Shown piece by piece: positions 29,349 to 41,524 of a stretch of 64,000 nucleotides of DNA. Location of the stretch: positions 57,709,602 to 57,773,601 of the forward strand of contig CP154954.1 of the NCBI GenBank assembly GCA_039621445.1. Reading direction: 5' to 3'. The DNA is from Euglena gracilis (Eukaryota; Euglenida; Euglenophyceae; Euglenales). The notes beneath the pieces were generated by a model. The model made no database searches. It was given only the letters and a program-made list of their open reading frames with translations, and was not told where the DNA came from. Positions within the stretch are counted from its first letter, which is position 1. Each line of letters opens with the position of its first letter. The translations under genes were made by a program, and so were the position numbers.

Positions 29349-30950
29349 TCAGAAAGACACTCAGAAAAATTCAGTTTCAGTTTATAAACAAACGGTGGTG
29401 GGGCAAACCGAGCCCACCGACCAGTGGCACAACCTAGTGGATTTGACGAGTTCAGGGGAGTGAGGCTATATACAGAAGAAAATGTCTGTGTGAGGTGCGG
29501 TGGGTGTGGAGGCATGTAAGAAGGGTGAGCATAGCTGAGGGAACTCTGCCTGCTGCGGGTGCATAGGTAGTTTGTAACGCGGTTCCCGACCACGCAATTC
29601 GGATCGGTGGCTGAGCTCTCTCTTGCGTGAGCAAGGCATGACTTGTCCAACAATTATCCACCGACTGGTGCATTTGGGATCTGGATCTGGATCAGTTTCA
29701 CGTGCTTACTAAACGGTGGTTGGGTGAGCCGAGTCCACCGACCAGTGGCACAGCCTACTGGATTTGACAGGTTCCGAGGTGAGGTGACGTACAGACGGGC
29801 TGTGCCCATGGTTCAGGGGTAAGGTGGTCAGGTGAACCCGGAATCGGCCATATAGGGGCCAGGGTCCGAGGGGTGAGGTGGCAGGGAGCAGGAGGGGTGG
29901 GGTGGAATTGATGGGAGCAAGCTGTTCCCCGGTGTTCCGAATGGAGGTTTCGTGTTCGTCCGACCTTACGGCGTTCTCTCAGGTGTGTTTATCATGTTGT
30001 CTCTACGGGACAGAGTCAATAATACCGGCCCTTGGTGGCCGGTGTATGCTGCCTTGGCTAGGCATCAGCGGCCACAGGTGCTTACATGGTGTTCGCCCAG
30101 ACACAATTTTACTCCGTGGCATATGAGGTGTGGGTATTGAGATCCACGTCGCCTGCTGGCTCCGCCACTGCCCCCCAAACCAGCTGGCGAGCCAATTCTC
30201 TGGCCAACGATAGACTCAGCGCTTGCCATACCGTGGCCTCTGACGATCGTCGTTGAGGAACATCGGTCTGCGCCAACACAGTGCGGAGGCACTAGGATAT
30301 GACGCTTATTCCTTCGGGGCTCCACCCTCCCTGAGGACTGCTTGCACCCCAGGGCTGGAACCTTTCCATGGCATTTGGACTAGGACTTTTTTGAGGTGGG
30401 TCGGGCTAGTCAAGGCCTCCAGGCCACCCAAACCGATGGTGAACGGCGAGTCATGGCCCCTGGGCACCCTCCACCACCGCCTTCCACGTCTCACAGGTTT
30501 CCTGTCCGGGTGAGAGGAGGAGGGATCGCGAGGGTCACCCGGGTCTCCTCCCACCATGCCACCCTCGGGACTCGGGGTGTCATTATGCGTTGCACGTCCC
30601 CACTTCCATGGAGCACCTTGGTCCCCAGGCCATGCTCATCCCAAGGCGCTTTGGCTTCTCCAGGGGCTCACATGGGCGTGACTGTACGTTGAGCCACCAT
30701 GCGCAGTTGCCCCATCAGCATCGACCACGTTTAGGTGACCGGCTGGTGACGCAGTCGATAGCGATCCTCGGCACCGGTGCGCCACACTCCGGTGCCACCA
30801 AGAACGGGCCAGAGCCCCCGGTGAGCCAACCAGGTTTCCCCGGGGGAGAACCGACGGTCTTATCCACAGCCCCCGACATACTACATACTTTGGCCGGTCT
30901 CACCAGCCTTGCCTGTTCACCTTGGGTGCAGCCCCAGCAATCTGGTGCCC
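29349..30950. other. Non-coding spacer with a direct repeat
   Basis: No gene supported. About 77 bp at 29390-29466 are repeated at 29711-29787 (roughly 80% alike; core CCACCGACCAGTGGCACA). This could be remnants of LTRs or of a LINE tail; I cannot tell which. Confidence 0.4.
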
Positions 30951-31074
30951 AAGGCTAGGTGAGTGCCGTCGCCCCCGTACCACCACCAGGCCACGTCCCC
31001 CCCCCCCCCCCGGGGTATAGCGAACGCTGCTGCAAGTGCGCCGCACCCCGAAGGCCGCCCTACCTGATGGCCGA

Positions 31075-33787
31075 CTAGCGAGTCCCACTGCACCGTGTTG
31101 ATTCATGGTTGCTATCGGGTGCTGCCGTTCCAAAGGCCTCCCCTGTTCTGCGTAGCACCCGGAGGACCCTTGCACGCCTGCCGCTCGCTGTTAAGGCATA
31201 GGTATCGGGCCGTCCACGCCCTACCCATACTGCCGCTCGCTCCCCCATCCCTCCGAAGCAATCAACCACAAACGAGATGAACGTCCATCTCAGCCGTTCG
31301 CAGGTGGCTGCATACTTGCGTTTTTTGTCTCCCTCTTGTAATTCGTGCCACCGTGCCAAGACGTCCATGCAGGAGACCGGGTTTGCTGGTTGCAACGGGT
31401 GGCGGACGGTGACATCCACTGCAGCAGGTCCGTCCGCGTCGGTTCTCTTGATTAAGACACCTCCAGGTCTCGTCTGCCACCTCTTCTCGTCGAGCCATCA
31501 AACCAGCCCTTCTCGCCAGGTCCAAAACGAACCTGTGGAGGGCACCATGTCGCCGCAAAGTGTTGTTTTTGGGGCAGCAGACCAGGTGATTTCCTCCAAC
31601 ATCCATTTGTTGGTGGCAGCTGGGGCATTCCGTCAAGGAGCCATCTGTCGTTGTGCGGCAAACTTGGTGCCCCACCACTAAGTCAGGGCTCTGAATTCTG
31701 CCGGTCTGACGAGGGTTTTCAGGGGGGTGGAGGGTTTGACCGCTGACCAGGCCATGGCGCGCGGCCTCCGCTGGCATGCGAAACGGACCGCGTCATTTCG
31801 AACAAGGCCAGGCAAAAGCAGGTGTGGCCGGACCTTGACGCCTTCATCCGTCCACCACTTTTGTTTCACCATTGTGGGAGACAAGGAACTCACTTTGCTT
31901 GGGTCCGTTTGGAGGTTAAGCACAGGCACCACCCCTTTGGTGAGGCCCGAGATCACCAAGCCCGTCTCTCCTTAATCCCGTGGGAGCTGGGGGGCAACCC
32001 TCGGGTAGGCACAGAGTGCTGTCCGCTCGTGAGATGAAGTCAAGGAATGGCCACCCACCTTGCCAGTGCTCTGGATACCTCTGGATCTCGATCCCAAGCC
32101 CCCCCAGGCGGACTGGCAGAGAGGGTTGTGCCCTCTGTTTATCATCCAGTGGGCGAGCGGTGATAACAGACATTGCGTCCCGAAGGAGAGGGGCAAATGA
32201 ATGGCGTGGCGCCTTGAATCCCGGGAGGTGTGTGGTTCGAAGCAGGTCGTTTACTTTACATGCATCAAGACATTGCCTGAGCACCGTGAACTGTAGGTAC
32301 GGCGACGGCAGCAATTGCAGCAGGTCGCACGCTTTCCGGACTCCCGAGAGGCGCTCCTCCCAAAGGACAGTGGCAAAGTCCAGGCGTCCTGCCGGGTGGC
32401 AGACAGGCACTCCTAGCGCACGGATGCCAGAGCCAGGTGTGAAAGGTTCCACTGGGATGCCCTGAAGCAGGTCTTCACCACGTGAAACAAATGCGGGACC
32501 CCAGAATTTGCACTTCGTCATGTTGACTCCCACACCAAACTGTAGACCCTCGTTCAGGATCAGCCTTACTGCCCTTTCGAGCTGTTCCGGCGTGCCCATG
32601 ATGTGGGCATCATCCAGGTACCAGGCTTGCCAGCACACGATACCTTACTTGTCCAAGAGGGATTGTATCCCGAGGGCAAAGGCAGCCGGCCCGAACGGGT
32701 CCCCTTGCTGCACATCGGACTTGCTTCGAAGTGACGCTTTTACGAGATACAACTGAGAATGGCGGGCGTAGCAAATCTCCAACCGAGGAAGCAGCGGAGG
32801 GTATCGCTCAGCGACTTCTGCAAGCAAATTGTCTCTACAGATGCAGTTGAATGCTTTTGAAAAACCCAGCTGGAGCAGTCCCCAGTCTGCCTTTCCAATA
32901 TGAGAGAGGCCGTCAAACTGGCTGCCGGATAGCCATTTCTATCAGAGCGCATGCATCAGGTACGCCCACTCCCAAATGCTGAGATAGGGCTGTGGCCAGG
33001 GACCGACGGACCTCCGGCCGGCGCATTAGCACTTTCGCCACCAGGCGGCGCAGGGTTTACCCAGCTGCGATGGGGCGAGTGCCCCCCTCTTCTGGGGATG
33101 TCTTGCCCACAGGGTCTGTGGGTGCCCCTGTCCCGGTGTTGGTTTTTCGGAGGGGGGTCAGGCGTGCAGCACACATCACTCGTGCTGCCCATTAGGGATT
33201 CCCGCAAGCACGCACCCGAAGACAAACTCCGTCAACTCATCCAGGACATCCTCTGCCGAGCCCCCGGACTCGTCCATGAGCAGGGACTTCAGGTGCTCAG
33301 GCCGAAGTCCTGAGGGGCCTGCCGCATACTCCGGGCCGAAGCTACGCACTGCATGTTTCACCATACGGCGGTCGTCTGCCACATCATCGCTACGTGATAG
33401 TAGTTTCCACCTCGAAGTAGGTCCCCTTCCGGATTCCGCCTCTGTTGGGTTCCTCCGGCATAATCTCTCACGCACGGCGGGATGAGCCGCGTCCTGCACT
33501 CCTTCCGAGAGGAGCAACTGGCAGACGTTCCCCACAGCCCCTCTGGCCAACAAGGTTTCCATCCGGCGGATGAAGAGTTCCGTCTGGACCTCATCCGCAC
33601 TGCTTGCGGCTGAGCGTGTGGACACCGAGGAGACAGGGTTTGCGGCCGGCTTTTGTGACTGCTGCCAAGAGGTTGCGACTGTTTGCATGAGATAGGCGCG
33701 TGCCCTTGTTCCGATGGCTTTCCTTAGTTGTGCCCAATGGTTTCTGCCGGCGCGTGCCAAGGGAGCCAGCACCGCCTTCGGCATACA
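31075..33787 (-). pseudogene. LINE L2 ORF, RT to C-terminal CCHC and nuclease-like domain, frameshifted
   Basis: RT motifs: AGPSGLRPEHLK (about 33290); motif A reads GFSKAFNCICRD (about 32850), with the catalytic Asp replaced by Gly; VQQGDPFGPAAFALGIQ (about 32690); a stop, then WYLDDAHIMG (YLDD at 32609-32620). Thumb: LGVPVCHP. The C-terminus has CPSCHQQM...GNHLVCC (about 31640), a Cys/His knuckle, then DVTVRHPL (about 31410), as in the PD-(D/E)XK nuclease end of RLE-type LINEs such as R2/NeSL. The nuclease call is tentative. Frames change at least four times. Confidence 0.65.
33782..33787. repeat. Target-site duplication of element A, left copy
   Basis: CATACA here is repeated at 45289-45294 on the other side of A; both copies belong to the LINE L2 codons C-M. 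Confidence 0.8.
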
Positions 33788-34214
33788 GTGTACGTCCAAA
33801 GCCTTCCCTTTTTCCTTTTTTGTAACTTTCTGATAAAGCCTTTCGCTTTCGCCTTGGTTCGCAGCCTATTTTTAGTAGGGTAAAGTCTTTGGAGTAACAA
33901 AAAGTCGTTTTCCCCTTTTGTTCCCAATTCTCCAAGAGGCAAAGCACAAGACAAACACTTCAGAAGTTTCTTTTGGAGTCAAGTTCGATTGTTCTGAGGG
34001 TTTTTCCCTCTGACAAAACCAATGCTCACCCTTGGAATTGATTACAGTGAAGAATACCACCTGTGGGGGAAGGAGAGAAAAGTGCTGACGTGTCCAGGGG
34101 CAGATCCCAGAAGGGTATGCCACGATCTTACCAACTGTGGTTTCCACAGTGGTGCGACCGTCACAGAACCCACTCTGCAGATATCCTACAGAGCTGGGAC
34201 GTGCCTGGTACACG
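33788..34214 (-). repeat. 3' LTR of element A
   Basis: 427 bp, homologous to 44860-45288; ends CGTACAC in element orientation. The first base is C where the 5' LTR has T. Confidence 0.85.
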
Positions 34215-35102
34215 TCCCCCTCTCAGGGATACGCCTGATTTCCTTCATGGACCAGGGATTGCCAGGTCCAGTCAGGGTGTCTGACGCTTCCCCAATGGGG
34301 TTCACTTCTACTCCATTCCGTGTCTCTCCTTTCCGCACAGTGGCATCCACCCAAAGCCCAAAAACGCGTAAAACGTTAGCCGCTTTTCGCGGTTACCTAT
34401 TAGCCGTTTGTGAAAATGCCCACTGTGGGAAACGGGGCTTGGCATGTTTCCTGACAAAGTATCCCATCCACCCACTTTGGGTGTGCCAAAGGCACGCGGG
34501 GTTGGTCAAGCGTATTCGCTGAAAACCCGAGGGGAGAGGAGTGGAAGGGGGGGGCAGGCTCCTATCCTGGTCATACCTGGATAGGGCTGCCAGGTGTTCA
34601 TATCCGCACTAGGATACAAAATCCTACTGACATAACCGACTGCCGGCGACAGCTTTGCGGGGGTGGGGTGAAAGTAGGGAGAAGTGGGGGGCTGGCTTAG
34701 GCCAGAAGAGAATTTTTGCTATCTGGCAGCCTTAAGCGGCCTTATTGGCCGAAAAGTGCCAAGTTGGCCTATTATTACGGCACACTGTGTGCTGTGTGTC
34801 ACTTACCTGCGTGCCAGGTTTCACGGCTGCCAAGGTCTTCACAGCGGTAGCTCCTTCACGACGAGATAAGAGGCGCTGACCTCCTACAGACGGTTTCTGT
34901 CCGCACGGCTAGTGGCAGAGAGTGGGGGGGGGGGGCTCTTGGATGCTTCCATCCAGAGCGCAGAGTGTGTCAGACAGACCCAGGGTCATCCCAGGGCTGT
35001 TTAGCGATTTCCGCTACCACTGTATAGTGCATAAGTCTCTTGGGGTGTCCAGGATCCATGAAGGCGCTTACCTTGCATGGGGCTGGTAATGCTGTTTCGG
35101 CA
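34215..35102 (-). other. 3' untranslated region and polypurine tract of element A
   Basis: A purine run GAGAGGGGGA lies next to the LTR (34215-34228). The rest has no gene. A segment near 34760-34860 (TATTATTACGGCACACTG, GTGTGTC) is also conserved in element B near 47630-47710. Confidence 0.6.
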
Positions 35103-38100
35103 TTACATCCTTTCCAACCGCCAATAATCATGGCCCGAGTCCAGGGGATCTTCCACCAGGAGCATCTGGAATTGTTTTGGTGGTGGTCTGTCCACGAGCC
35201 AAGTTTCGTAGTCAAAGTCAGGTGCCACCCAGTCCCGAACCCATCCTTCGTGGACTGTGTGCTTGGTTGCACTCGCTCTTTCCGCGAGGAACCATTGCAG
35301 CTTCTCCCACAATTTCCTGTCCAGAGTGGCAGGGCAGATGAAGTGATTCATCCGTGGGTGATTGGCTGACACCTGCGGGGCTTTCCCCGGGTGGATATCG
35401 ATTGGCATGTGATACGCACCTTCCGCGCGGACTGTATGGGGTCGTAATATGGCCCCAAGCCAGTTTTCCAGGTCACACCGTGGTTTTAGGGTGCCAATTG
35501 TGGCAGCCACCAGCGACCGTTTCGGTCCTGCGTTGTGAACAGGCGGAAAACTGTCTTTTCCATGTCCGTTGTCTCCCAGAGGTAAGGTAATCTTACCCCT
35601 GCATCCTCAGCAGCGAGGCGTGTCGCCCCACTGTCGATCTGCCACCCACGGGCCATTCCTGTGTGGCTGCAGTCGTCAAGCTTGAGGTTGGAGTACTTGA
35701 AAAAGTCCTTGTACTTTTTGTGCAAGGTGGAGTATTCCTCCAGTGGCTCCTGGCACTTGGCATGATTGTGCGAACTGCGCCTTCCGCAGTTTGCCAGAAG
35801 GTACCTCGAAGGCAGTTGACGCACAGTAGTGGTACATTCGTACCATCCCGCTCGGTGTTGCCAAAATTGCGTTTGTGGCTGCAACTGTGCACGCACTTGG
35901 CGCATACCAAGGCGGCACAGTTGGGGATGTATACATTTTAAGGAGTGGCATTGGCCTTGGCTTTGCTCATCCGTGCTACCGCGCTGGGCAACAGGTCCGC
36001 CACGTCGGGCGTTCACTCGCTGCGCCTTCCGCTTTCTCACCTCGGTTCGGGAAATCTGGCTGCCGCCCTTTTCCTCCCTGTCCGTCTTCTGCGTTCTGGC
36101 AGACTGTGGAACGATTTCCGATCCACAGGGTTGCACACATAGACGAGGGGTAATCACAAGTCAGGTGCACTGTTATACATCTTGTGGCGTACAGTGCAAA
36201 GCCACACAAAACGGTTTTCCGTCGTTTTGTCGATGAGGAATTCCTCACCGAAATTGGGCCAAAACAGAACAGATCCGGAATTGTAATAAGTCCAGGTCAC
36301 GTTCTGATCAAAGGAAAATTTTCGGCCCTGACAGAACAGTGGCTCAATCCACCGGTTGAGACGTTGATTTGTCCTCAGTTTGTGGTCGATCATCATGTAC
36401 CTGTTTTTCAGGTCATCAGTCTCAGGGTCATTCCTGATTGATCGCGTTCCAGTCGATGACAACTTTGTCTTCCGAAGTTGTCTCGGCTGTTGAGGCGTGG
36501 GATTTTCCCTGCCCCTTTGACGGAGGTTTCGGCTGCGAGGTTTTCACATAGCCCGATGACGCGACGTGCGTGAATCCTTGTCCCGAGGTTGATCCCCAAG
36601 AAAAGGATGCAGCACTCTGGCTGCCAGCACCACCACGGCCTTTCGGTGGGGGCTGATCACCAGATTTAGGTGTGGGCTTGCAAGGGGCGGCGCCCGGCTT
36701 TGTTTTTGCCGGGGCCTTCGGACTTCCGGTTTCTGGAGTATTCGAGGGCCGCCGTTCGGCGTCGCGCTTGCTTGCAAAGGTGCGTGGTGACGCTTGGGAT
36801 GGGGGTCTTCTCCCCGACGCCGAGCGTCGTGGATCTTCAGCAGGGGTTTCCCGAGCTGATGGTCGTCACACATGCTGCTTCGCGGTTTCCGTGGGTTTCC
36901 CAGGGGTATCCGTGGGGGATGGTGTGGGTGTAGGCGTTGCCGGCGCACTTCGCGCTGGTTGACCCTGTGGTGGAGGCATGGATGTCTGCTCGGCCTGTTT
37001 TTGAGGCGCCGGTGTCCGTGTGCCTTGACGCTTCTGTGCAGTGATTGTGGCTGTGCCCTGAGGTGCGGGTTCATCCCGTGCCTCTTGTGGCACTGCCTGT
37101 GCTGGTACTGGTTCATCCTGTACTGGCACGGTGGGTATTGTCTCCACTGCCTTTGGAGGTTCATCCTCTGCCATGGATGTAGTGTCAGGTGTTTCTTCCG
37201 CCGGCTGAGCAGCTTTCGCTGCAGCTGTGGAAGAACTGGCCGCAGTGCCACGTGGAGTGACAACTGCGATCAGTGACCGCCAACCACCAAGTACGCGCCC
37301 GCCCAGCGTGGTGCGCCGCTCAGGTCCTTCACGTGATGTGGGCACCTCCGCTGGCTCCTCTGTCGACGGGGTTTCCCCGGAAACAGGGAGTTTGAGGCGT
37401 AATACCTCAGGCGTGTGGGGTACCGTCTCCGCTGGGTTTTCCCGTGGGGTCGGTACGCCTGTCGTACCCCGTGAGGTTGGAGAAAGTTGTACAGGTTTCA
37501 TTTCTCTTGTGGGTGATCCTGGGCGCTGGGCAGTTTCTGCCACAGTGTCCAGCATCACGACAGATGGGCTGCGGGTTTCCCGTGCCGGTGGTTCCGCTGG
37601 CTGAGGTTCATCCTCGGCCATTGGGACCACCTGCTCCTCCTCCTCCGCTTCCGGAGGGGATTCCTCTGTGTGTAGTTGTGCTGCAGAACGCTGGTCTTTT
37701 CCGCTTCTGTAGCACCCTTGTGCGCCTGACTGGCGGTAAAAGCTTATACTTTCACTCCTGTCAGAGTTGGGGTACGGGGGCGGCCACGACGCTCTTACCC
37801 AGCTTCCGAGCAGAGGTTGCGGCTCGTCGTCTTCGATCAGGCAGAGGTCTTCCCACTGCTGTCTACAATTCTCGCTCACGCCGTATTCTCCTGTGTCTTC
37901 CAGGAAAGCGGGCAGCGGCAACGCATAAAGAGGTTCTTTCCCCCGGTGTGCCGCGAAAAACATTTGGATATCTTCCCATATCAGGATTTTCCCGAACTGG
38001 GTGTCCAAGTGCTTCTGGAGGTCAATTTCGGCGTCTTGCCAGTCCGGTCACAGGTTTATCCTGCGTCGGTCTGGACCATTGGGTCTGGCGTCCACCTCGG

Positions 38101-40660
38101 TGTATCCCCGAGGTAACCACTTTCTGTGGATATCCACATCGGTGGTCATGTATTCCAGGAAATATATGTAGACCTCCAGGACGTAGGTAATCCACGCCCT
38201 GTGCCAATACTGTTGCAGCAGAAATATTTTCTGCCGGTGCTGTTTCAGCACCTTTCGGTCTTGCGTTCCGATCTGGAGATTTAGGAACTGATGCAGGAGG
38301 AATCTCCTGGTCGGCTGGCTACCGGCAATCTCGGCAGTCGGAGGCGGTTTTACGCGTTCTCCGAAATCCCAGAAGCCAACAATGTGCACTTCCTTGCAAA
38401 ACTGGCGTTCCAGTCTGTACCGCTGGTGGTACGCAAGGTCGACATCCAGGACCTTGAATAGCGTGCCATACATGCTGTCCAAGTGTACTTGAAAATTGCA
38501 GGTGAACATTACCGCAGCCTGCGATTGGAGTTTCTCCAGCAGGGGGTAATACTTCCCCTGGATTCCCAGTGCAGCCACGGAATACATGTGCGTGAAGATT
38601 TCCTTCAACTGTGCGACGAACGTTTGGCCGTATTCACAAGTATTCATACAATCGATATACGTCAGGCCGTTTCGGTCGTTAAAAATGCCGGAATTCTGGC
38701 AGGGGTATCCCAACCAGAACCACAGCTCCCAGAAACCGGGCATCCGGTCCAAGACAACTTCACTCGAATGAGGGTATCCCTCAAAAGCATGAAGTTCGGA
38801 ACTGTAGAAAAAACGTTTGCAGTGATCGTTCATACGATTATGCACCACCTCGAGCACCGCATCCGGTGGTCGGTGGATCACGTTGCCTGCTTTTGTGAAC
38901 TTTTGGAGATCTTTATCGATTTTCCGCCAGATTTCCTCAAGGTATTTGAACACCGAGGCAACGTCATAGTCCTTCGTTTTGGAAGGTTCGGCGGCTTTTC
39001 CATGCCGGCAGATTTTCCGCCTTGCCTGGAGCTGGCCAAGCGGCTTTTCCGTTTGCACTCCCACCTTCTCGTGGCCTTTACCTTTCCCCTTACCCTTCCC
39101 CTTTTTCATTCCCGTCTTAAATAGCCATTCGAATGGCCAGTAATCCAAGGGTCTTTTGAAACACAGGATAAGTCACGGATTCCGTTTGGCAAGGTTCAGC
39201 GTCTTTCTGGGGGTCCGGGATTTTCCGCCTTTGCCGTCCTGGCCAAGCTGCTCAGCGTCCCTCGCTTTTCCGACCTAGCGCTTTGGTGCGCGTCTTTCCC
39301 TCACTTTGCCTCTTACCTTCCGCCACTTTTTGCTTACGTGATCGTGATAGCTGGGAATGTGCCGAACAGCGGCGTCTTCGGTCGTCATTTCCGGGGCAGG
39401 ATTTTCCTGGACAGCAAACAGGGGCTGGGCGTGCGTTGGATCGTCACGACTAATTTGACGCACTATTCGACTCGAACGGCGCGACGGGGGTATTTGGGTT
39501 TCCCTACTGGCGCCGTCACGAGGCGCTGGCGGCTTGCTCGCACGAGCTTCGGGCATCGGTGGGTGGATTTCCCTCCACAGGACGTCGTGGCTGCGGTCAT
39601 ATTTTTATGTGGTCGCCGGTCGCAGAACTTGTGGGTTGATGATTTCCGCCGGCAACGTCCTGCTGTCGTGCGTGGTGATGCTGGACTGGGAACCGACACA
39701 GCGGCGCTTCGGTCGTCTTTGCCCGGGCGATTTTCCTGGAGATGTGCAAGGCGTTGGATATCTTGACGCACCTCTTCAGACTCGACGGCAGGGGTTAACG
39801 GGTTCATCCCGAACCGGCCCAGGACGGGGGCGGCCGCGGCGCGGACGCTCTTTGGCGGGAGGGGGGGGGACGTCGGGGGAGGGTTCGTCGTGGCATAGGG
39901 TCAGGTATGGTTGGGTGGGGTTGAGGTGGATACACGTACTGCTCCCGTGGCACTGGCTCCTCCTGGGGGTAATCCCCAGCGACGGTGTACTGAGACACAT
40001 GCTCCCGCGCAGGATAATCCCGCAGGGGCATGCGCTCAGGGGATCGAAAAATACTTTCTTTCACGCGTGGGTTCTTGCTTCGGAAAGGTGCTTCCCCTGT
40101 CTCTTCCTCGGGGAATCCGGGTGTGAGCACGAAAATGTGCGGTGTAAGTGCCAACTGGTGGTACCTGTCGTCCTACCTGTGGCGGGACTTCCACGCCCAG
40201 GTCACGCATGGTAATGTCCGCCGCGAATCCCGATGTGTCCGCGTCGGTGTAATACACCGAACCGGTCATCTTCGCCTGGGCGCACATACACCACAGGGCT
40301 GGAGGGGTGTTCGCGATGGTCAAAATTTTACGGCAGTGGTCATCCCACAATGCCTGTGTGAGGTGGTCGGGTGCCGGGTTTGCGCTCATACGCATAACCC
40401 GGTTCATCGTCTCCGCCGTGCAGTGGATCACCACACCCGCATACGGTGGGAGGCGACGAGGGCCTGATGGCTGAGATGACCGCGCTTCCGCTGGCATCTG
40501 GGTCAACCCGGCACTGCTGCTGGCTTCAGGGTTTCTCTGAGCCGCAGTCCATGCAGGTGGGTGTGTACCGTATCGGTACGCATATTGTTCAGCTTGAGGG
40601 TGAGTGGTGGGGTGTTAAGGCGGTCCTCCGCCTGGCTCCCTTCCACCAGGCAGCATTATA
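35103..40660 (-). pseudogene. ORF3 of element A: long accessory protein of unknown function, decayed
   Basis: It starts at an ATG near 40652 matching element C ORF3, but codon 14 is TAA. It reads through several frames: Pro/Tyr-rich N-terminus (40506-39275), central domain (39148-38048), one in-frame TGA (38048-38050), then a Pro/Glu/Thr-rich stretch (to 36866) and a Cys-rich end (36462-35103). Central-domain landmarks shared with B are PGFWELWFWLGYPCQN, NFQVHLD, VLDVDLAY and GFWDFGE. The end has CAALVCAKC and CVNC. No known domain is recognised. It sits downstream of pol, where envelope genes sit in some elements, but no signal peptide or membrane segment is evident. Confidence 0.65.
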
Positions 40661-40816
40661 CCGCCCGGGGTCGGTACGTTGGGATGGTTGGTTTGTTGGT
40701 TGTAAGTTTGTAAGGGTAACCGCTTGAGTAATTGTTTGCTAAAACGTCTGCCAAAGAAAGAATAGTAAGAATCAATGATAAAAGGAAAGAAAACAACATG
40801 GGTTTCCCATACGTTC

Positions 40817-41524
40817 TCAAAAACTTGTCATCGAAACATCAATGTTATGCTTTTTATTCCACAGCTTCCAATCTTGCTGGACGTACCCAACAAAAAAACT
40901 GGTTGCTGGCTCCCAAGTGTCCTCCTCGGGCCCATACCCTTTCCAGCGGACTTTCCAAAGGTACATACCTTTGTCGATTTTGTGATCGATAATTTTATCG
41001 ACTACAAACTCGTCCGTCTCAGGTAATCTGGAACGGGGCTTGAAGTGTAGTCTTTCTAGGATTTCACAGGGGCCGAGCCAAAGGGGTTCCAGCTTGGAAG
41101 ACTGCATGCGAGTACGGCTATTCTGCACCCACACGTGGTCACCGGGACTATACAGAGGTGACTTCAAATTCTGCAAAAACGGTTTCCGTTTAGTTTCATG
41201 CATACCAGTGACCCGCTTCTGGACTGCAGAACGTAGATTTTCTACTTCCGCAAACCAGGTCTTGCAACTGACACTCGTTCAGGCGGGTGTCTCCGAAGGG
41301 ACATCCCTTATGGCCGGTGGGTCCCGTCCGAAAACTAATTTATAGGGGGAGTGAGGTAAAACCAACCCAGGTAAGGAATTGATATAAAACACAGACCATG
41401 GTAGCACTGATATCAGTTAGTGCGCGAGTCAGCCAGTGAAATGCGAAGCATATTCAGGACAGATTTCACGGTTGCCCCGGCTCTACCATTTGCCTTTGGG
41501 TCGGTATATAATGGAAAAATGTTG
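40817..41524 (-). pseudogene. Integrase C-terminus and chromodomain of element A
   Basis: From the deletion point it begins at LCGLLGI of the integrase core, continues through the PHSPYKLVFGRDPP region, and then the chromodomain (VVDKIIDHKI, WKVRWKGYGPEEDTWEP). A short stretch before the chromodomain is deleted compared with C (CEILERL joined to HFKPRS). Chromodomains direct integration to marked chromatin. Confidence 0.8.

Larger units (their letters stand above)
30951..33787 (-). mobile_element. LINE L2, 3' part (RT and nuclease-like end)
   Basis: The minus strand continues the L2 ORF from the far side of element A: the target codons LWC-M-P-K are rejoined exactly when A is removed. It covers RT, a Cys/His knuckle and a restriction-like nuclease-like end. 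Confidence 0.75.

Noticed and set aside
36544-37263. A His/Arg/Pro-rich minus ORF (239 aa) in the ORF3 region of A
   Set aside because: Composition is that of a frame shadow of the Pro/Glu/Thr-rich ORF3 stretch; it has no counterpart in B.
35103-40660. ORF3 as an envelope gene
   Set aside because: No signal peptide, transmembrane span or furin-like site could be seen in A, B or C; only the position is env-like.
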